Source: Planctomycetaceae bacterium UBA2972
GTDB lineage: Bacteria > Planctomycetota > Planctomycetia > Pirellulales > Pirellulaceae
NCBI GenBank assembly: GCA_002348315.1
Contig: DEAW01000236.1
Location: 1-21,747 of the forward strand
Length of the DNA: 21,747 bases
Direction: 5' to 3'
Made by a program: the position numbers and the translations under genes
Notes under the pieces: generated by a model
Database searches by the model: none
What the model saw: the letters and a program-made list of their open reading frames with translations, nothing else
Told to the model about the DNA's origin: nothing
Shown here: positions 7,527 through 15,455 of the stretch, one piece after another
Layout of the letters: each line of letters starts with the position of its first letter
Position numbering within the stretch: position 1 is the stretch's first letter

Positions 7527-8658
7527 GCTTAAACTGGCATGGAAGGCGGTCATCCGACGGCCTGTGCGATCAGTGTTGATTATCTTTGGCGCAGCGATGT
7601 CGGTATTTCTTTTTTGTGTGATTGGCAGTGTCCAGTCCGGGCTGAATTCACTATTGGGCCAGCAGGAAGCAGATCGTCGATTAGTTGTTTTTCAAGAAAA
7701 TAAATTCTGTCCTGCAACAAGCCATTTGCCAGAGATTTACGAGGGTGAATTGCGCAAATTGGACGGAGTGGATGACGCGGTTCCCATTCAGGTGTTTACC
7801 AATAACTGTCGAGCTAGTTTGGATGTCGTGGTTTTTTTGGGCGTGCCACCTGAGAAGTTAAGAACGATTCGTGATATGGAATTAGAGCAGGGGAGTTGGG
7901 ATGACTACATTGGCCGCAGCGATGCAGCGGTCATTGGGAAGGATGTTGCAACTCGTCGAGGAATCAAGGTTGGTGAAACGTTTTCGATTGGATCGTATAC
8001 GATTTGGGTTGCCGGGATTTTCAGTTCGACGAATCCAGCTGAAAATAGTTACTTCTACACGCATTTAGATTATTTGCAGCGAGGTGGTATGGCGATCGGC
8101 GATGGCTTTGTCACTCAGTTTGAAGTGTTGCTGGATGCAACAGCGGATCCGCTGAAATTGCAGACAGAAATCGACTTGTTGTTCGCTTCGGCACAAATTG
8201 CGACGGATACCAGAACGAAGGGGGCTTTTCAGCAAAAGAGCTTAGGCGATTTAACTCATGTTATCCAATTTTCCTCTGTGTTGGGGTATGCCTGTGTTGG
8301 ATTGTTATTCGTATTGTTAATGACCACCAGTCTGATGGGGATTCAGGATCGGTTGAAGGAATTAGCTGTGATGAAAGTGCTTGGGTTTTCAAGGTTTTAC
8401 GTTTTTCAGGGTGTTTTAGCCGAGACAGTGTTGGTGGGCGTGTTTGGCGGAGCATTGGGAGTTGTCGCTGCTGTGTTGATGATCACACAGAATCCTTTTT
8501 CACTGAGTGCTGAAGCTGTTACGATAGCGTTTGTTGCATCCTGGCAATTGAGTTTACAGGCGATTCTGTTTTCAGTCATAGGAGCCATAGCAGCAGGCCT
8601 TTTACCTGCCTGGTTCGCTGCCAACCACCCAACAATCTCGGCCTTACAGGACGCTTAG
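7516..8658 (+). CDS. FtsX/MacB-type ABC transporter permease (second permease)
   Basis: A 380-residue permease starting at ATG 7516 (a second ATG follows immediately at 7519) and overlapping the ATPase gene by 11 bases, so translation is probably coupled. An N-terminal segment rich in basic residues (LAWKAVIRRPVRS) leads into TM1 (VLIIFGAAMSVFLFCVIGSV). The extracytoplasmic domain of about 200 residues includes RRLVVFQENKFCPATSHLPE, with a cysteine, a type of segment I associate with planctomycete MacB-like permeases. Three C-terminal membrane segments follow, with the coupling sequence DRLKELAVMKVLGFSRFYV between them. Together with the permease at 3524 it would form a heterodimeric transmembrane pair. 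The two permeases differ clearly in sequence, so this is not a recent duplication. Confidence 0.9.
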   Translation: MMDRLKLAWKAVIRRPVRSVLIIFGAAMSVFLFCVIGSVQSGLNSLLGQQEADRRLVVFQENKFCPATSHLPEIYEGELRKLDGVDDAVPIQVFTNNCRASLDVVVFLGVPPEKLRTIRDMELEQGSWDDYIGRSDAAVIGKDVATRRGIKVGETFSIGSYTIWVAGIFSSTNPAENSYFYTHLDYLQRGGMAIGDGFVTQFEVLLDATADPLKLQTEIDLLFASAQIATDTRTKGAFQQKSLGDLTHVIQFSSVLGYACVGLLFVLLMTTSLMGIQDRLKELAVMKVLGFSRFYVFQGVLAETVLVGVFGGALGVVAAVLMITQNPFSLSAEAVTIAFVASWQLSLQAILFSVIGAIAAGLLPAWFAANHPTISALQDA

Positions 8659-8677
8659 CAGAGTGAATACGCAAAAA

Positions 8678-9904
8678 ATGAGAGTAAAGATGAGTGAACG
8701 AATACGAGTACTAATAGTTCTGCTTTGGTGTCAAACCTCGCTCGAGTTGTTTGCACAGACACAAGTCATGGTTGATGTATCCGATCAAGCTCAGCGGATT
8801 CATCGCAGTACATTCGTTTTTGATGGGCATAACGACTTACCGTATACTCTGCGGAAGGAGGCGTCCTCTTCTTTTACAAAGATGGATATCGCTAAGGACC
8901 AGCCAGCCATCCATACGGATATTCCACGACTGCGAAAAGGAAATGTCGGCGCACAATACTGGTCGGTCTATGTACCAGCTTCGACCGCTTATCGAGGAGA
9001 AGCCCTGAGTCAGACTCTTGAGCAAATTGAGATCGTCCATGCGATGATGAAGAAATATCCTGAGACGTTCGCTCTTACCAAAACCTATCAGGAAATTATA
9101 AAGGCTCGTAAACAGGGAAAAATCGCTTCGCTGATCGGAGTCGAAGGGGGACATTCCATTGAAGACTCGATGGCCAACCTCCATCGGCTGTTTAAACTCG
9201 GAGCACGCTATATGACCCTGACACACTCGGATACTCTGGCCTGGGCAGACTCCGCTACAGATGACTCCAGGCATCAGGGATTAAACGAGTTTGGAGTGGC
9301 AGTCGTACAGGAGATGAACTCGCTGGGAATGATCGTTGATCTGTCCCATGTTTCAGAAGCCACGATGCACGATGCATTAGATATCAGTGAAGCTCCAATT
9401 ATGTTTTCTCATTCCTCAGCTCGAAGTGTAGCGGATCACGTACGTAATGTGCCTGATGCAGTGCTCAAACGAATGGCTGACAATGGCGGGATCGTGATGG
9501 TCAATTTCTTTTCAGGATTCGTTGATCCGGAAGCCGCGAAGATCATGTCCAATATGTTCGACGTCTCACGTGAACTACGAATGAAGTATGAAGATGACGA
9601 ACAATATAGTGCCGCGATGACCCGTTGGCGAGCCGCCAATCCCTATCCGCCGGGGACGATTCACGATGTCGTGGATCATATCGAACACATTATTAAGGTG
9701 GCCGGGATTGATCATGTAGGTATCGGATCGGATTACGATGGAGTCTCCAAATTGCCACTTGGTCTCGAAGATGTTTCGACCTATCCGCGGATTACGCAAC
9801 TGCTGCTTGACCGGGGGTTTTCAAAAAGGGACATCGATAAGATCATGAGTGCAAATATGATGCGGGTGATTCGGCAGGTAGAACGAGTCGCCCGAAATCG
9901 CTAA
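8678..9904 (+). CDS. exported membrane-dipeptidase-like zinc peptidase (family M19)
   Basis: A 408-residue M19 (renal dipeptidase) family protein from the ATG at 8678; a GTG at 8663 and an ATG at 8690 are in-frame alternatives. An N-terminal signal segment (VLIVLLWCQTSLELFAQ) indicates export. The expected zinc ligands are all present: H51 and D53 in DGHNDLP, E156 in GVEGGHS, H224 in DLSHVSE and H245 in FSHSSARS. HSDTLAW (H at 183) and GIGSDYDGV near the C-terminus are further family markers. These enzymes hydrolyse dipeptides, including ones with D-residues, in the periplasm. The gene follows the second ABC permease closely, but functional linkage to export is not obvious. The isoaspartyl peptidase gene follows after 39 bases, suggesting a shared role in dipeptide breakdown. 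Confidence 0.92.
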   Translation: MRVKMSERIRVLIVLLWCQTSLELFAQTQVMVDVSDQAQRIHRSTFVFDGHNDLPYTLRKEASSSFTKMDIAKDQPAIHTDIPRLRKGNVGAQYWSVYVPASTAYRGEALSQTLEQIEIVHAMMKKYPETFALTKTYQEIIKARKQGKIASLIGVEGGHSIEDSMANLHRLFKLGARYMTLTHSDTLAWADSATDDSRHQGLNEFGVAVVQEMNSLGMIVDLSHVSEATMHDALDISEAPIMFSHSSARSVADHVRNVPDAVLKRMADNGGIVMVNFFSGFVDPEAAKIMSNMFDVSRELRMKYEDDEQYSAAMTRWRAANPYPPGTIHDVVDHIEHIIKVAGIDHVGIGSDYDGVSKLPLGLEDVSTYPRITQLLLDRGFSKRDIDKIMSANMMRVIRQVERVARNR

Positions 9905-9930
9905 ACAATATTGGTCTGAAAAGTAAAGTT

Positions 9931-9939
9931 GAGAGGGAG
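9931..9939 (+). promoter_or_regulatory. strong ribosome binding site for the isoaspartyl peptidase gene
   Basis: GAGAGGGAG lies 4 bases before the ATG at 9944. This purine-rich site selects that start over the upstream in-frame TTG at 9929. Confidence 0.55.
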
Positions 9940-9943
9940 TTTT

Positions 9944-10924
9944 ATGAAGAAAATGAGGTTGTTTCTGGTCGTATTATTTGCAGTGATGTTTGCGGAGACA
10001 GTTAAGGCGGATCGGATGAACTCCAAGTATGCGATCGTGATTCATGGTGGTGCCGGTAGTGCCATTTCCAATGAAGCATTCGTCGCTGCTCGGGAAGAAG
10101 TACTCGAACAAGCCCTTGATGCCGGTGTCAGGATTCTCTCAAAGGGCGGTACAAGTTTAGATGCTGTGGAACAGGTGATTCGTATTCTCGAAGACTCACC
10201 TTTGTTTAATGCCGGTCGCGGAGGCGTACTAACTGCTCAGGGGATCAACGAACTGGATGCAACGATTATGGATGGTCGCACCCGAGCCTGTGGGGCAGTA
10301 GGTGGTGTGACGACGGTGAAGAATCCGATTTCGTTGGCTAGACGAGTTATGACAGAGACTCGCCACGTTCTGTTGGTCTCCGAAGGCGCAGATCAATTTG
10401 CCGCTCAGCTAGACGATCCAGCGATTGAAATTGTTGCTCCGGAATACTTTCGTACGGAGAAACAGGTAGAGCGACTGAAACGAGTGAAAGAGCGAGAAGA
10501 ACTTACAACCAAAGAGAAAATGGGGACGGTCGGTTGTGTAGCCCTTGATCGAAATGGTAATCTCGCGGCAGGAACATCGACGGGCGGGCTGGTTAACAAA
10601 AAACATGGTCGTCTGGGAGATTCCCCGATCATCGGAGCAGGTACCTATGCGAATAATACAACCTGCGGTATTTCATGCACGGGGGTTGGTGAAGACTTCA
10701 TCCGTCATGCCATTGCGTATGATATTCATGCCCGGATGCATTATGGAAAGCAAAAACTGGAGTCCGCCGTTGAGCAAGTATTGAAGAGTGAAAAATACCC
10801 GATTGTGGGAGGCGTGATTGGGATTGATCTTCAGGGTTCGATCACAATGCAGTTTAATACCGATGGAATGGCTCGAGCCGCAGCTGACTCAACCGGCTTG
10901 CGAGTCATTAAGGCCGGCAAGTAA
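9944..10924 (+). CDS. exported isoaspartyl peptidase / L-asparaginase (Ntn hydrolase, type 2 asparaginase family)
   Basis: A 326-residue plant-type (IaaA-like) asparaginase/isoaspartyl peptidase precursor. A signal peptide (MKKMRLFLVVLFAVMFAETVKA) is followed by YAIVIHGGAGS, the start of the Ntn fold. The alpha-subunit region includes NAGRGGVLTAQGINELDATIMDG. The autocleavage site and nucleophile is T195 in KMGTVGCVALDRNG, and GTSTGG and RLGDSPIIGAGTYANN are conserved substrate-loop motifs. The precursor self-cleaves before the threonine to give alpha and beta subunits. The enzyme releases aspartate from beta-aspartyl dipeptides or deaminates asparagine, here in the periplasm. Its neighbour is an exported dipeptidase in the same orientation. 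The start at 9944 is supported by a strong ribosome site. Confidence 0.93.
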   Translation: MKKMRLFLVVLFAVMFAETVKADRMNSKYAIVIHGGAGSAISNEAFVAAREEVLEQALDAGVRILSKGGTSLDAVEQVIRILEDSPLFNAGRGGVLTAQGINELDATIMDGRTRACGAVGGVTTVKNPISLARRVMTETRHVLLVSEGADQFAAQLDDPAIEIVAPEYFRTEKQVERLKRVKEREELTTKEKMGTVGCVALDRNGNLAAGTSTGGLVNKKHGRLGDSPIIGAGTYANNTTCGISCTGVGEDFIRHAIAYDIHARMHYGKQKLESAVEQVLKSEKYPIVGGVIGIDLQGSITMQFNTDGMARAAADSTGLRVIKAGK

Positions 10925-10961
10925 ATAAGATCATTGGTACGGTTAAGGCTGGTGATGACAA

Positions 10962-10997
10962 CTGGTTAACAGATTCACCAAGGTCTGCTATAACCAG
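10962..10997. repeat. 7-base inverted repeat downstream of the asparaginase gene
   Basis: CTGGTTA at 10962-10968 and TAACCAG at 10991-10997 are perfect complements separated by 22 bases. A T-run (TTGATTTTTT) appears about 15 bases later. It could be a weak terminator for the peptidase genes or part of a binding site for the next promoter. Support is weak. Confidence 0.2.
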
Positions 10998-11038
10998 CAA
11001 AGACAAAGTTGATTTTTTAAATAACAAATGGATCGAAA

Positions 11039-11854
11039 ATGACCACTAGTTCACAAAAGATGGCCGTGTTTGTATTTTGTTTAGGGATAATCTCCGGATG
11101 CACGAATGAGCAACCAGTTGAAAGTACAAAGACAGAAGTGCAGCCTGGCCAGACGGCAGAGACGGTTCCCTCGAATTCCCCGACTCAGCAGATTGCAGAA
11201 CCAATCCCGGAGCTGAACAAAGCGGAAATCATTGAGGCCCATGTTAGAGCAGTTGGTGGTTCGGAAGCGATCAGAAAAATAAAATCCATTATCAGGGTTT
11301 CGGAAGTCATATCCAGATCAGCAGCCGGAGAAGCAACCGGAACAACAACAGAAGTTCTTGACTTGGCAAGAGAGCGTGGACGCGTCGATACGGACCTAGG
11401 GGAATTCAAACAAGCCAAGGGATGGGTAGGGCAACAAGGCTGGAGAGTAAGTACGTTGGAACCGTTGCGAGCAAGCACCTTTGACGAAGTGGGATTAGAT
11501 AATATCGTGGTTCCTATTAGCATTGTTCAGGCAATCTCGGGAGATTTTGGTACAGAAGCTTTTCGGTCCATCGAAAAGGTTCAGTTCAATGGCAAGCCCT
11601 GTTTCAAACTGACCATTGTGGGCGATCCTCTGATGGTCTATTTGGACGCGTCCACCAAGTTGATTGAAGGACTCGAACTTGAAGAATTCATGGTGATTTA
11701 TCTGGGCGACTACAAAGAAGTCGAAGGGGTGCAGATGCCCCATTACTCGAAAACGGACATTACAGTATTGCAGACGTCGTTCGTTTCCAAGGTTCAGCAA
11801 GTGAATTTCAATCGTGAGATCACCGACGATCAGTTGGCAAAGCCTGCTAAGTAG
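11039..11854 (+). CDS. lipoprotein with LolA-like / outer-membrane-lipoprotein-sorting-type domain
   Basis: A 271-residue lipoprotein precursor. The signal ends in lipobox IISGC with the lipidated cysteine at residue 21. A low-complexity linker rich in Thr, Glu, Gln and Pro (to about residue 60) leads into a beta-rich domain beginning AHVRAVGGSEAIRKIKSI, a segment typical of LolA-like lipoprotein-sorting-type domains often seen in exported planctomycete proteins. Later sequence such as KPCFKLTIVGDPLMVYLDASTKLIEG fits successive strands of the half-barrel fold. The likely role is lipid or lipoprotein binding at the cell envelope, but no ligand can be deduced. It is 114 bases downstream of the asparaginase gene and convergent with the small membrane-protein gene. 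Confidence 0.7.
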   Translation: MTTSSQKMAVFVFCLGIISGCTNEQPVESTKTEVQPGQTAETVPSNSPTQQIAEPIPELNKAEIIEAHVRAVGGSEAIRKIKSIIRVSEVISRSAAGEATGTTTEVLDLARERGRVDTDLGEFKQAKGWVGQQGWRVSTLEPLRASTFDEVGLDNIVVPISIVQAISGDFGTEAFRSIEKVQFNGKPCFKLTIVGDPLMVYLDASTKLIEGLELEEFMVIYLGDYKEVEGVQMPHYSKTDITVLQTSFVSKVQQVNFNREITDDQLAKPAK

Positions 11855-11960
11855 AGCTCCCTGGCGATCACCTTCACTCCGTTAGAATGTTGGGAACACG
11901 ATAAACTTTGATCGCAAAAATCCCAATGCTAGCTTTCTTCGAACTGCAAGACTTGGCCGT

Positions 11961-12269
11961 TCAGTTTGTATTTGTTGGTATTTCAGCTAAACGGCGTTGT
12001 TTGATGATGGTCCAGTGCAATCCAATGGCTGGCAGGAACAGGAAGACAATGACTAATGTCTTTAAGAGGGCCAGGCTACCGAACATCATGGCATTATAGG
12101 TCGTCCGTTCGAGTGGGACGATTGCATTGTGCAAAGCATAAGTTCGGTCGGTTATGAAAAGGAATGGTAGGAAGGCGATCGTCAATAAGAATCCTACTAA
12201 ACTGGCTCGATAGAGAGCTTTGGTGATCAACCACAGTGGTTCAAGTTTTTCATTACTGGTTTCAGCCAT
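11961..12269 (-). CDS. small two-helix membrane protein, unknown function
   Basis: I do not recognise this 102-residue protein. The chosen start is the ATG at 12269, with AAGGA at 12276-12280 giving ideal spacing of 6 bases; an upstream in-frame ATG at 12287 adds six residues. Two hydrophobic segments are visible: YRASLVGFLLTIAFLPFLFI and, after a loop of about 30 residues, MFGSLALLKTLVIVFLFLPA. The N-terminus is polar and acidic, the C-terminus basic (IIKQRRLAE). It lies 37 bases upstream of the end of the metalloprotease-like gene on the same strand, so it may follow it in one transcript. Membrane location is firm; function is open. Confidence 0.65.
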   Translation of the reverse strand: MAETSNEKLEPLWLITKALYRASLVGFLLTIAFLPFLFITDRTYALHNAIVPLERTTYNAMMFGSLALLKTLVIVFLFLPAIGLHWTIIKQRRLAEIPTNTN

Positions 12270-12306
12270 GGATTTTCCTTTACTCATATGTCGAACCGAT
12301 CATTGT

Positions 12307-13320
12307 TTATTCTTTGACTCTATTCGGCCTGAAGATTCGCATTACTTGGTCATTTGATTGCAGAATGAAGGGGCGGAATTCCTGATAGAACTCATTTAGC
12401 GATAAGCCCATATGTTTTTCGAAGGCCGCTGCTTTCCCGAGTTTTGGAATATCAAAGTACCATTTTTTAAGGACCACGACTTCCTGCACTTGTTTCACAT
12501 GGATTAGGTAGGCCGTCGCCCAGGCTCCGAGCATGTAATAAACCTGAGCAGAGCCACCCTCTTCCCAGTACTCTTCGTTTTCCAGTTTCCAGTTAGGATT
12601 TTTGACGACGAATTCATTGATACTTGGTCGTCCGATATTGGCACCTGTTTTTTTAAGTTGCAGCATGTAATCTTCGAAATCTATCAGGCCGAGGTTCTCC
12701 ATAAACTTCGCTGAGCTATAGGAAGCCATACCTTCTGCCATCCAGGAGTTAATGTGCTTGTCAGAGCTTCGGCTTTGTTTGGTATCACAATGTGCCATTT
12801 GGAAGACATGGTGATATTCGTGCAGAGCCCCCCACGTGTTTTCAATCGGATTTTGTTCGCGCCCTTTGGCATTCGTCGTCACATCTTCATAAAGAATTGG
12901 AGGATTCTGGGTCCAGGTGAGACCTCCTTCGGACTTCCCTGCCAAAACCGCATTTATCTCATTGATAACATTTGGGCGTCCTAGAAATTCGTCGATTTGT
13001 TGTTTTCGGGTCTGAGTCTTGGAGTTTGGATTGACCCGGCTTCTCGCGCGTTGTCGATAGATTTGACGGACACTGTCCTGGTTATCTGCACTAAGTAGAT
13101 AAACATAATAAGGGCCATAGTTCCCAAAGTAGTCGATGGCATAACGTAGGCCTCGTTGGTAGTTCCTGCTCAGTGAACCATCTTTGTTCAGCCCGTCAGC
13201 GATAAGTAGGGTCGGAGCGGAGATGCCGGAGGCCCCTTTTCGGTTCTCGGGGTCTTGCGCAGATGTCATTCCGGTAATAGCGTATGACAGTAGAAAAGTT
13301 AACGTAAAAGAAAGCCGCAT
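12307..13320 (-). CDS. secreted HExxH metalloprotease-like protein (gluzincin-like)
   Basis: A 337-residue exported protein starting at ATG 13320, supported by AGGAG 8 bases upstream and a clear signal peptide (MRLSFTLTFLLSYAITGMTS). The open frame extends further upstream to 13611, but that part overlaps the helicase fragment and precedes the signal peptide, so it is not coding. The motif HEYHH at residues 167-171 is an HExxH zinc site, and a glutamate at residue 196 in WMAEGMASY, 25 residues on, fits the third ligand of gluzincins. The C-terminal half has helical segments (VYYMLGAWATAYLIHVKQVQ). It is probably a periplasmic or secreted peptidase, but substrate and exact family are unclear and activity is inferred from these residues only. 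Confidence 0.7.
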   Translation of the reverse strand: MRLSFTLTFLLSYAITGMTSAQDPENRKGASGISAPTLLIADGLNKDGSLSRNYQRGLRYAIDYFGNYGPYYVYLLSADNQDSVRQIYRQRARSRVNPNSKTQTRKQQIDEFLGRPNVINEINAVLAGKSEGGLTWTQNPPILYEDVTTNAKGREQNPIENTWGALHEYHHVFQMAHCDTKQSRSSDKHINSWMAEGMASYSSAKFMENLGLIDFEDYMLQLKKTGANIGRPSINEFVVKNPNWKLENEEYWEEGGSAQVYYMLGAWATAYLIHVKQVQEVVVLKKWYFDIPKLGKAAAFEKHMGLSLNEFYQEFRPFILQSNDQVMRIFRPNRVKE

Positions 13321-13328
13321 TCCGATAG

Positions 13329-13333
13329 CTCCT
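13329..13333 (-). promoter_or_regulatory. ribosome binding site fixing the metalloprotease start
   Basis: On the minus strand AGGAG lies 8 bases before ATG at 13320. It excludes the long upstream extension of the same frame to 13611. Confidence 0.55.
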
Positions 13334-13386
13334 GAGGTGTCAGATATTCGTCGTCTTTGTCGCTGCTTCTCTTTTATAATCAATTT

Positions 13387-13935
13387 ATGGCCAAGGTACG
13401 GAATAATCGGGGCTCTCGGAGTCCTGTTCCTGTTGCCGTGATTCACGGAAACAAATCCCAATCTGCTCGTCAAAAAGCACTGGCAGCGTTTCGAGCAAAG
13501 AAAGTTCGTGTCTTGGTGGCCACCGATGTCGCGGCCCGTGGGATTGATATTGATAATGTGGCACATGTTGTGAATTACGATTTGCTCAATGAACCAGAAT
13601 CTTATGTTCATCGAATTGGACGGACTGGACGCGCGGGAGCCGAGGGAATAGCCGTGTCTTTCTGCTCGGGCGAAGAACTTGATTATTTGGATGAGATTGA
13701 GAAGTTAATCGGAATCAAGATTGAACGAGATCCAAACTCGATTAAGCCTGCGTGGAAACCGAAACCAAAGCAAGGTGGCGGACAACGACGACGAGGTGGT
13801 AATTCCTCCGGTCGTGAAGGAGCTAAGAATGGTAGACGTTCAAAACCGTCTTTGTTGAATCATCGCTCTCCCAAACGGGGGTCTCGGGGTGGGAAACGCA
13901 ACACAAAGGAAAATCAACGTAGTGTCGTTGTCTAG
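13387..13935 (+). pseudogene. decapitated DEAD-box RNA helicase: C-terminal RecA-like domain plus basic tail only
   Basis: An intact open frame of 182 residues from ATG 13387. Recognisable helicase sequence begins at about residue 14 (VPVAVIHGNKSQSARQKALAAF), continues through motif V (RVLVATDVAARGID, residues 41-54) and motif VI (HRIGRTGR, 75-82), and ends in a basic Gly/Arg/Lys tail (KQGGGQRRRGGNSSG). This matches the second half of RhlE-like helicases. The whole N-terminal RecA domain, with the Q motif, Walker A, DEAD box and SAT motif, is missing. The preceding DNA belongs to the oppositely oriented metalloprotease gene, so the missing part cannot be a simple frameshift. It cannot be an ATP-dependent helicase alone. 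TATAAT at 13375-13380 sits six bases before the ATG, so a leaderless transcript is possible, and it could persist as an RNA-binding protein. Confidence 0.7.
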
Positions 13936-13959
13936 GCACTCGGCGGGCTATCTCCCAAA

Positions 13960-15084
13960 CTAATTCTTATCTGAAATCACCGTTGCATATGCCTCGAGCG
14001 CAGTTTGGAATCCGACTCGACCAAGTCCCAACCTGACGAAGGTATCATCGAATCCCAGGCATTTGCCGGGAAGCAGGACAATTCCATGGTTTTGTGCCAG
14101 GTGATGGCAATGAGCAGTCGCCGACTCAAAGCCAATTTTTGCGAGGTTGACTTCAATGAAAGCAACGGAACCTGCTAGTGGTCGACGCCAGATGAAATGT
14201 TCCGGGAAGCGGGCAAAAAATGCTTCACATAGCTTTAGATTTTGCCGGATAATCGCTTTACTACGCTCAGCAAGATTCTCTTTGACGAGGAGAGCTTTTC
14301 GAGCAAGAAATTCGGTTGGTCCCGCAGGACAGATGGTAGTGTAGTGTTTCCAGTTTATTAGTTCGTCGCGAAGATCTCTGTTACGGATCACTAACCATCC
14401 GGCTCGCAAGCCTGGCAGCCCATACGTCTTTGACAATCCGCTAAGCACAATCGACTTTTCATAAAGGTCGGCTGCCGACGGAATGGTTGGTTCAAATTCG
14501 AGGCCGCGATAGATCTCGTCACAGAATAACCATACATTGTGCTTTCGAGCCAATTTGATCAAACGATTAAATTCAGAGTTTGACGGGACGTAGCCGGTTG
14601 GATTGTGAGGGAAATTGACCACAAGCATTCGAGTTTGCGGCCCAATGATCGATTCCAATTGGTCAAAATCCAGTTCCCAGCGTTTTGTCCCGGGGACCAG
14701 ATTCCAGGCTAGGACCTCACGGCATAAATGTCGGGCAACATTATTTAAGGCATCGTAGGCAGGTCGTAAGGCGATGACTTCATCTTCTGGTTCCAGCAGT
14801 GTTTGCATCGCAAGGTAGATGCCCTCAACCGGAGAGGTTAAGACGACGATGTCTTCGCTCCTCACCTCAGTGTACATTTCTGAAATTTGGGAACGAAGTT
14901 GGGGATCGCCCTGAGATTCCGTATATCCCAGTGTCAGGTCTCCCAACTCTTCCAAGGAAGAACCGGATAATCGCAATAGTTCACCGACCGACATGGTTTC
15001 ACAGTCGGACGGGGCTAAAAGATACCGAGCTGAAAACTCATACTCAGCAAAGAACTGTTCAGTAAGAAAGGGTTCTATTCTCAT
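13960..15084 (-). CDS. PLP-dependent aminotransferase, class I/II fold
   Basis: A 374-residue fold-type I aminotransferase. The ATG at 15084 is preferred to the GTG at 15090. Active-site features are visible: NFPHNPTGY with the conserved N161, FCDEIYRG with D189 and Y192 for the PLP pyridine ring, and LSGLSKTYGLPGLRAGW with the Schiff-base lysine K219 and phosphate-binding R227. A C-terminal RLGLGR provides a likely carboxylate-binding arginine. The N-terminus (MRIEPFLTEQFFAEYEF, then APSDCETMSVGELL) resembles what I recall of capreomycidine synthase (VioD)-like aminotransferases, but no accompanying biosynthetic genes are present, so the substrate is unknown. It is convergent with the helicase fragment, only 24 bases between stops. 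Confidence 0.9.
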   Translation of the reverse strand: MRIEPFLTEQFFAEYEFSARYLLAPSDCETMSVGELLRLSGSSLEELGDLTLGYTESQGDPQLRSQISEMYTEVRSEDIVVLTSPVEGIYLAMQTLLEPEDEVIALRPAYDALNNVARHLCREVLAWNLVPGTKRWELDFDQLESIIGPQTRMLVVNFPHNPTGYVPSNSEFNRLIKLARKHNVWLFCDEIYRGLEFEPTIPSAADLYEKSIVLSGLSKTYGLPGLRAGWLVIRNRDLRDELINWKHYTTICPAGPTEFLARKALLVKENLAERSKAIIRQNLKLCEAFFARFPEHFIWRRPLAGSVAFIEVNLAKIGFESATAHCHHLAQNHGIVLLPGKCLGFDDTFVRLGLGRVGFQTALEAYATVISDKN

Positions 15085-15455
15085 GGTCACGAGTTATCCG
15101 GGAAGAGTAGGAGGAACGTGTTTAAGTTCAACGGTTCAAATAACAGAATGTGGCGGAGTACGAAAACACACTAGGTTCCTGTTCTAGTACCTGTTCCCTT
15201 ACTTTGCAACAGCTTGTCAAGAAGTTCAAAAACGGATACGCGGCTGGGTGTGGCAATCAAATCTGCTTCACCGTTCGAGAATATTGAAATTGGGATGACC
15301 GGGTGGGACGGCGTATTTTTATCAGGCAAAGGTTTGTGGAATCCCTAAGGTGCGGTGGATTCTGTGAGAATACGAAACGACCTTCACTGGGCAAGTCATT
15401 TCTGGTGTGTTAGGGTCAAATCTCTGAGTTGATAGAATATTGGTGGAAAGAAATC
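15085..15455. other. 371-base intergenic region between the aminotransferase and the EEP-domain gene
   Basis: This gap holds promoters for the divergent genes on either side, but I see no convincing -35/-10 pair. On the minus strand, 15329-15171 is an uninterrupted frame of 52 codons starting with TTG and ending with TAG. Its translation (PSHPVIPISIFSNGEADLIA ... VSVFELLDKLLQ) looks mildly protein-like, but has no ATG start, no ribosome site and no family I recognise. Nothing else stands out. Confidence 0.4.

Noticed and set aside
13321..13611. Upstream extension of the metalloprotease frame on the minus strand
   Set aside because: It precedes the signal peptide and ribosome site at 13329-13333 and lies antisense to the helicase fragment.
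13387..13935. Frameshifted but otherwise complete helicase gene
   Set aside because: The DNA upstream on the plus strand is occupied by the metalloprotease gene, and no helicase N-terminal motif appears in any nearby frame.
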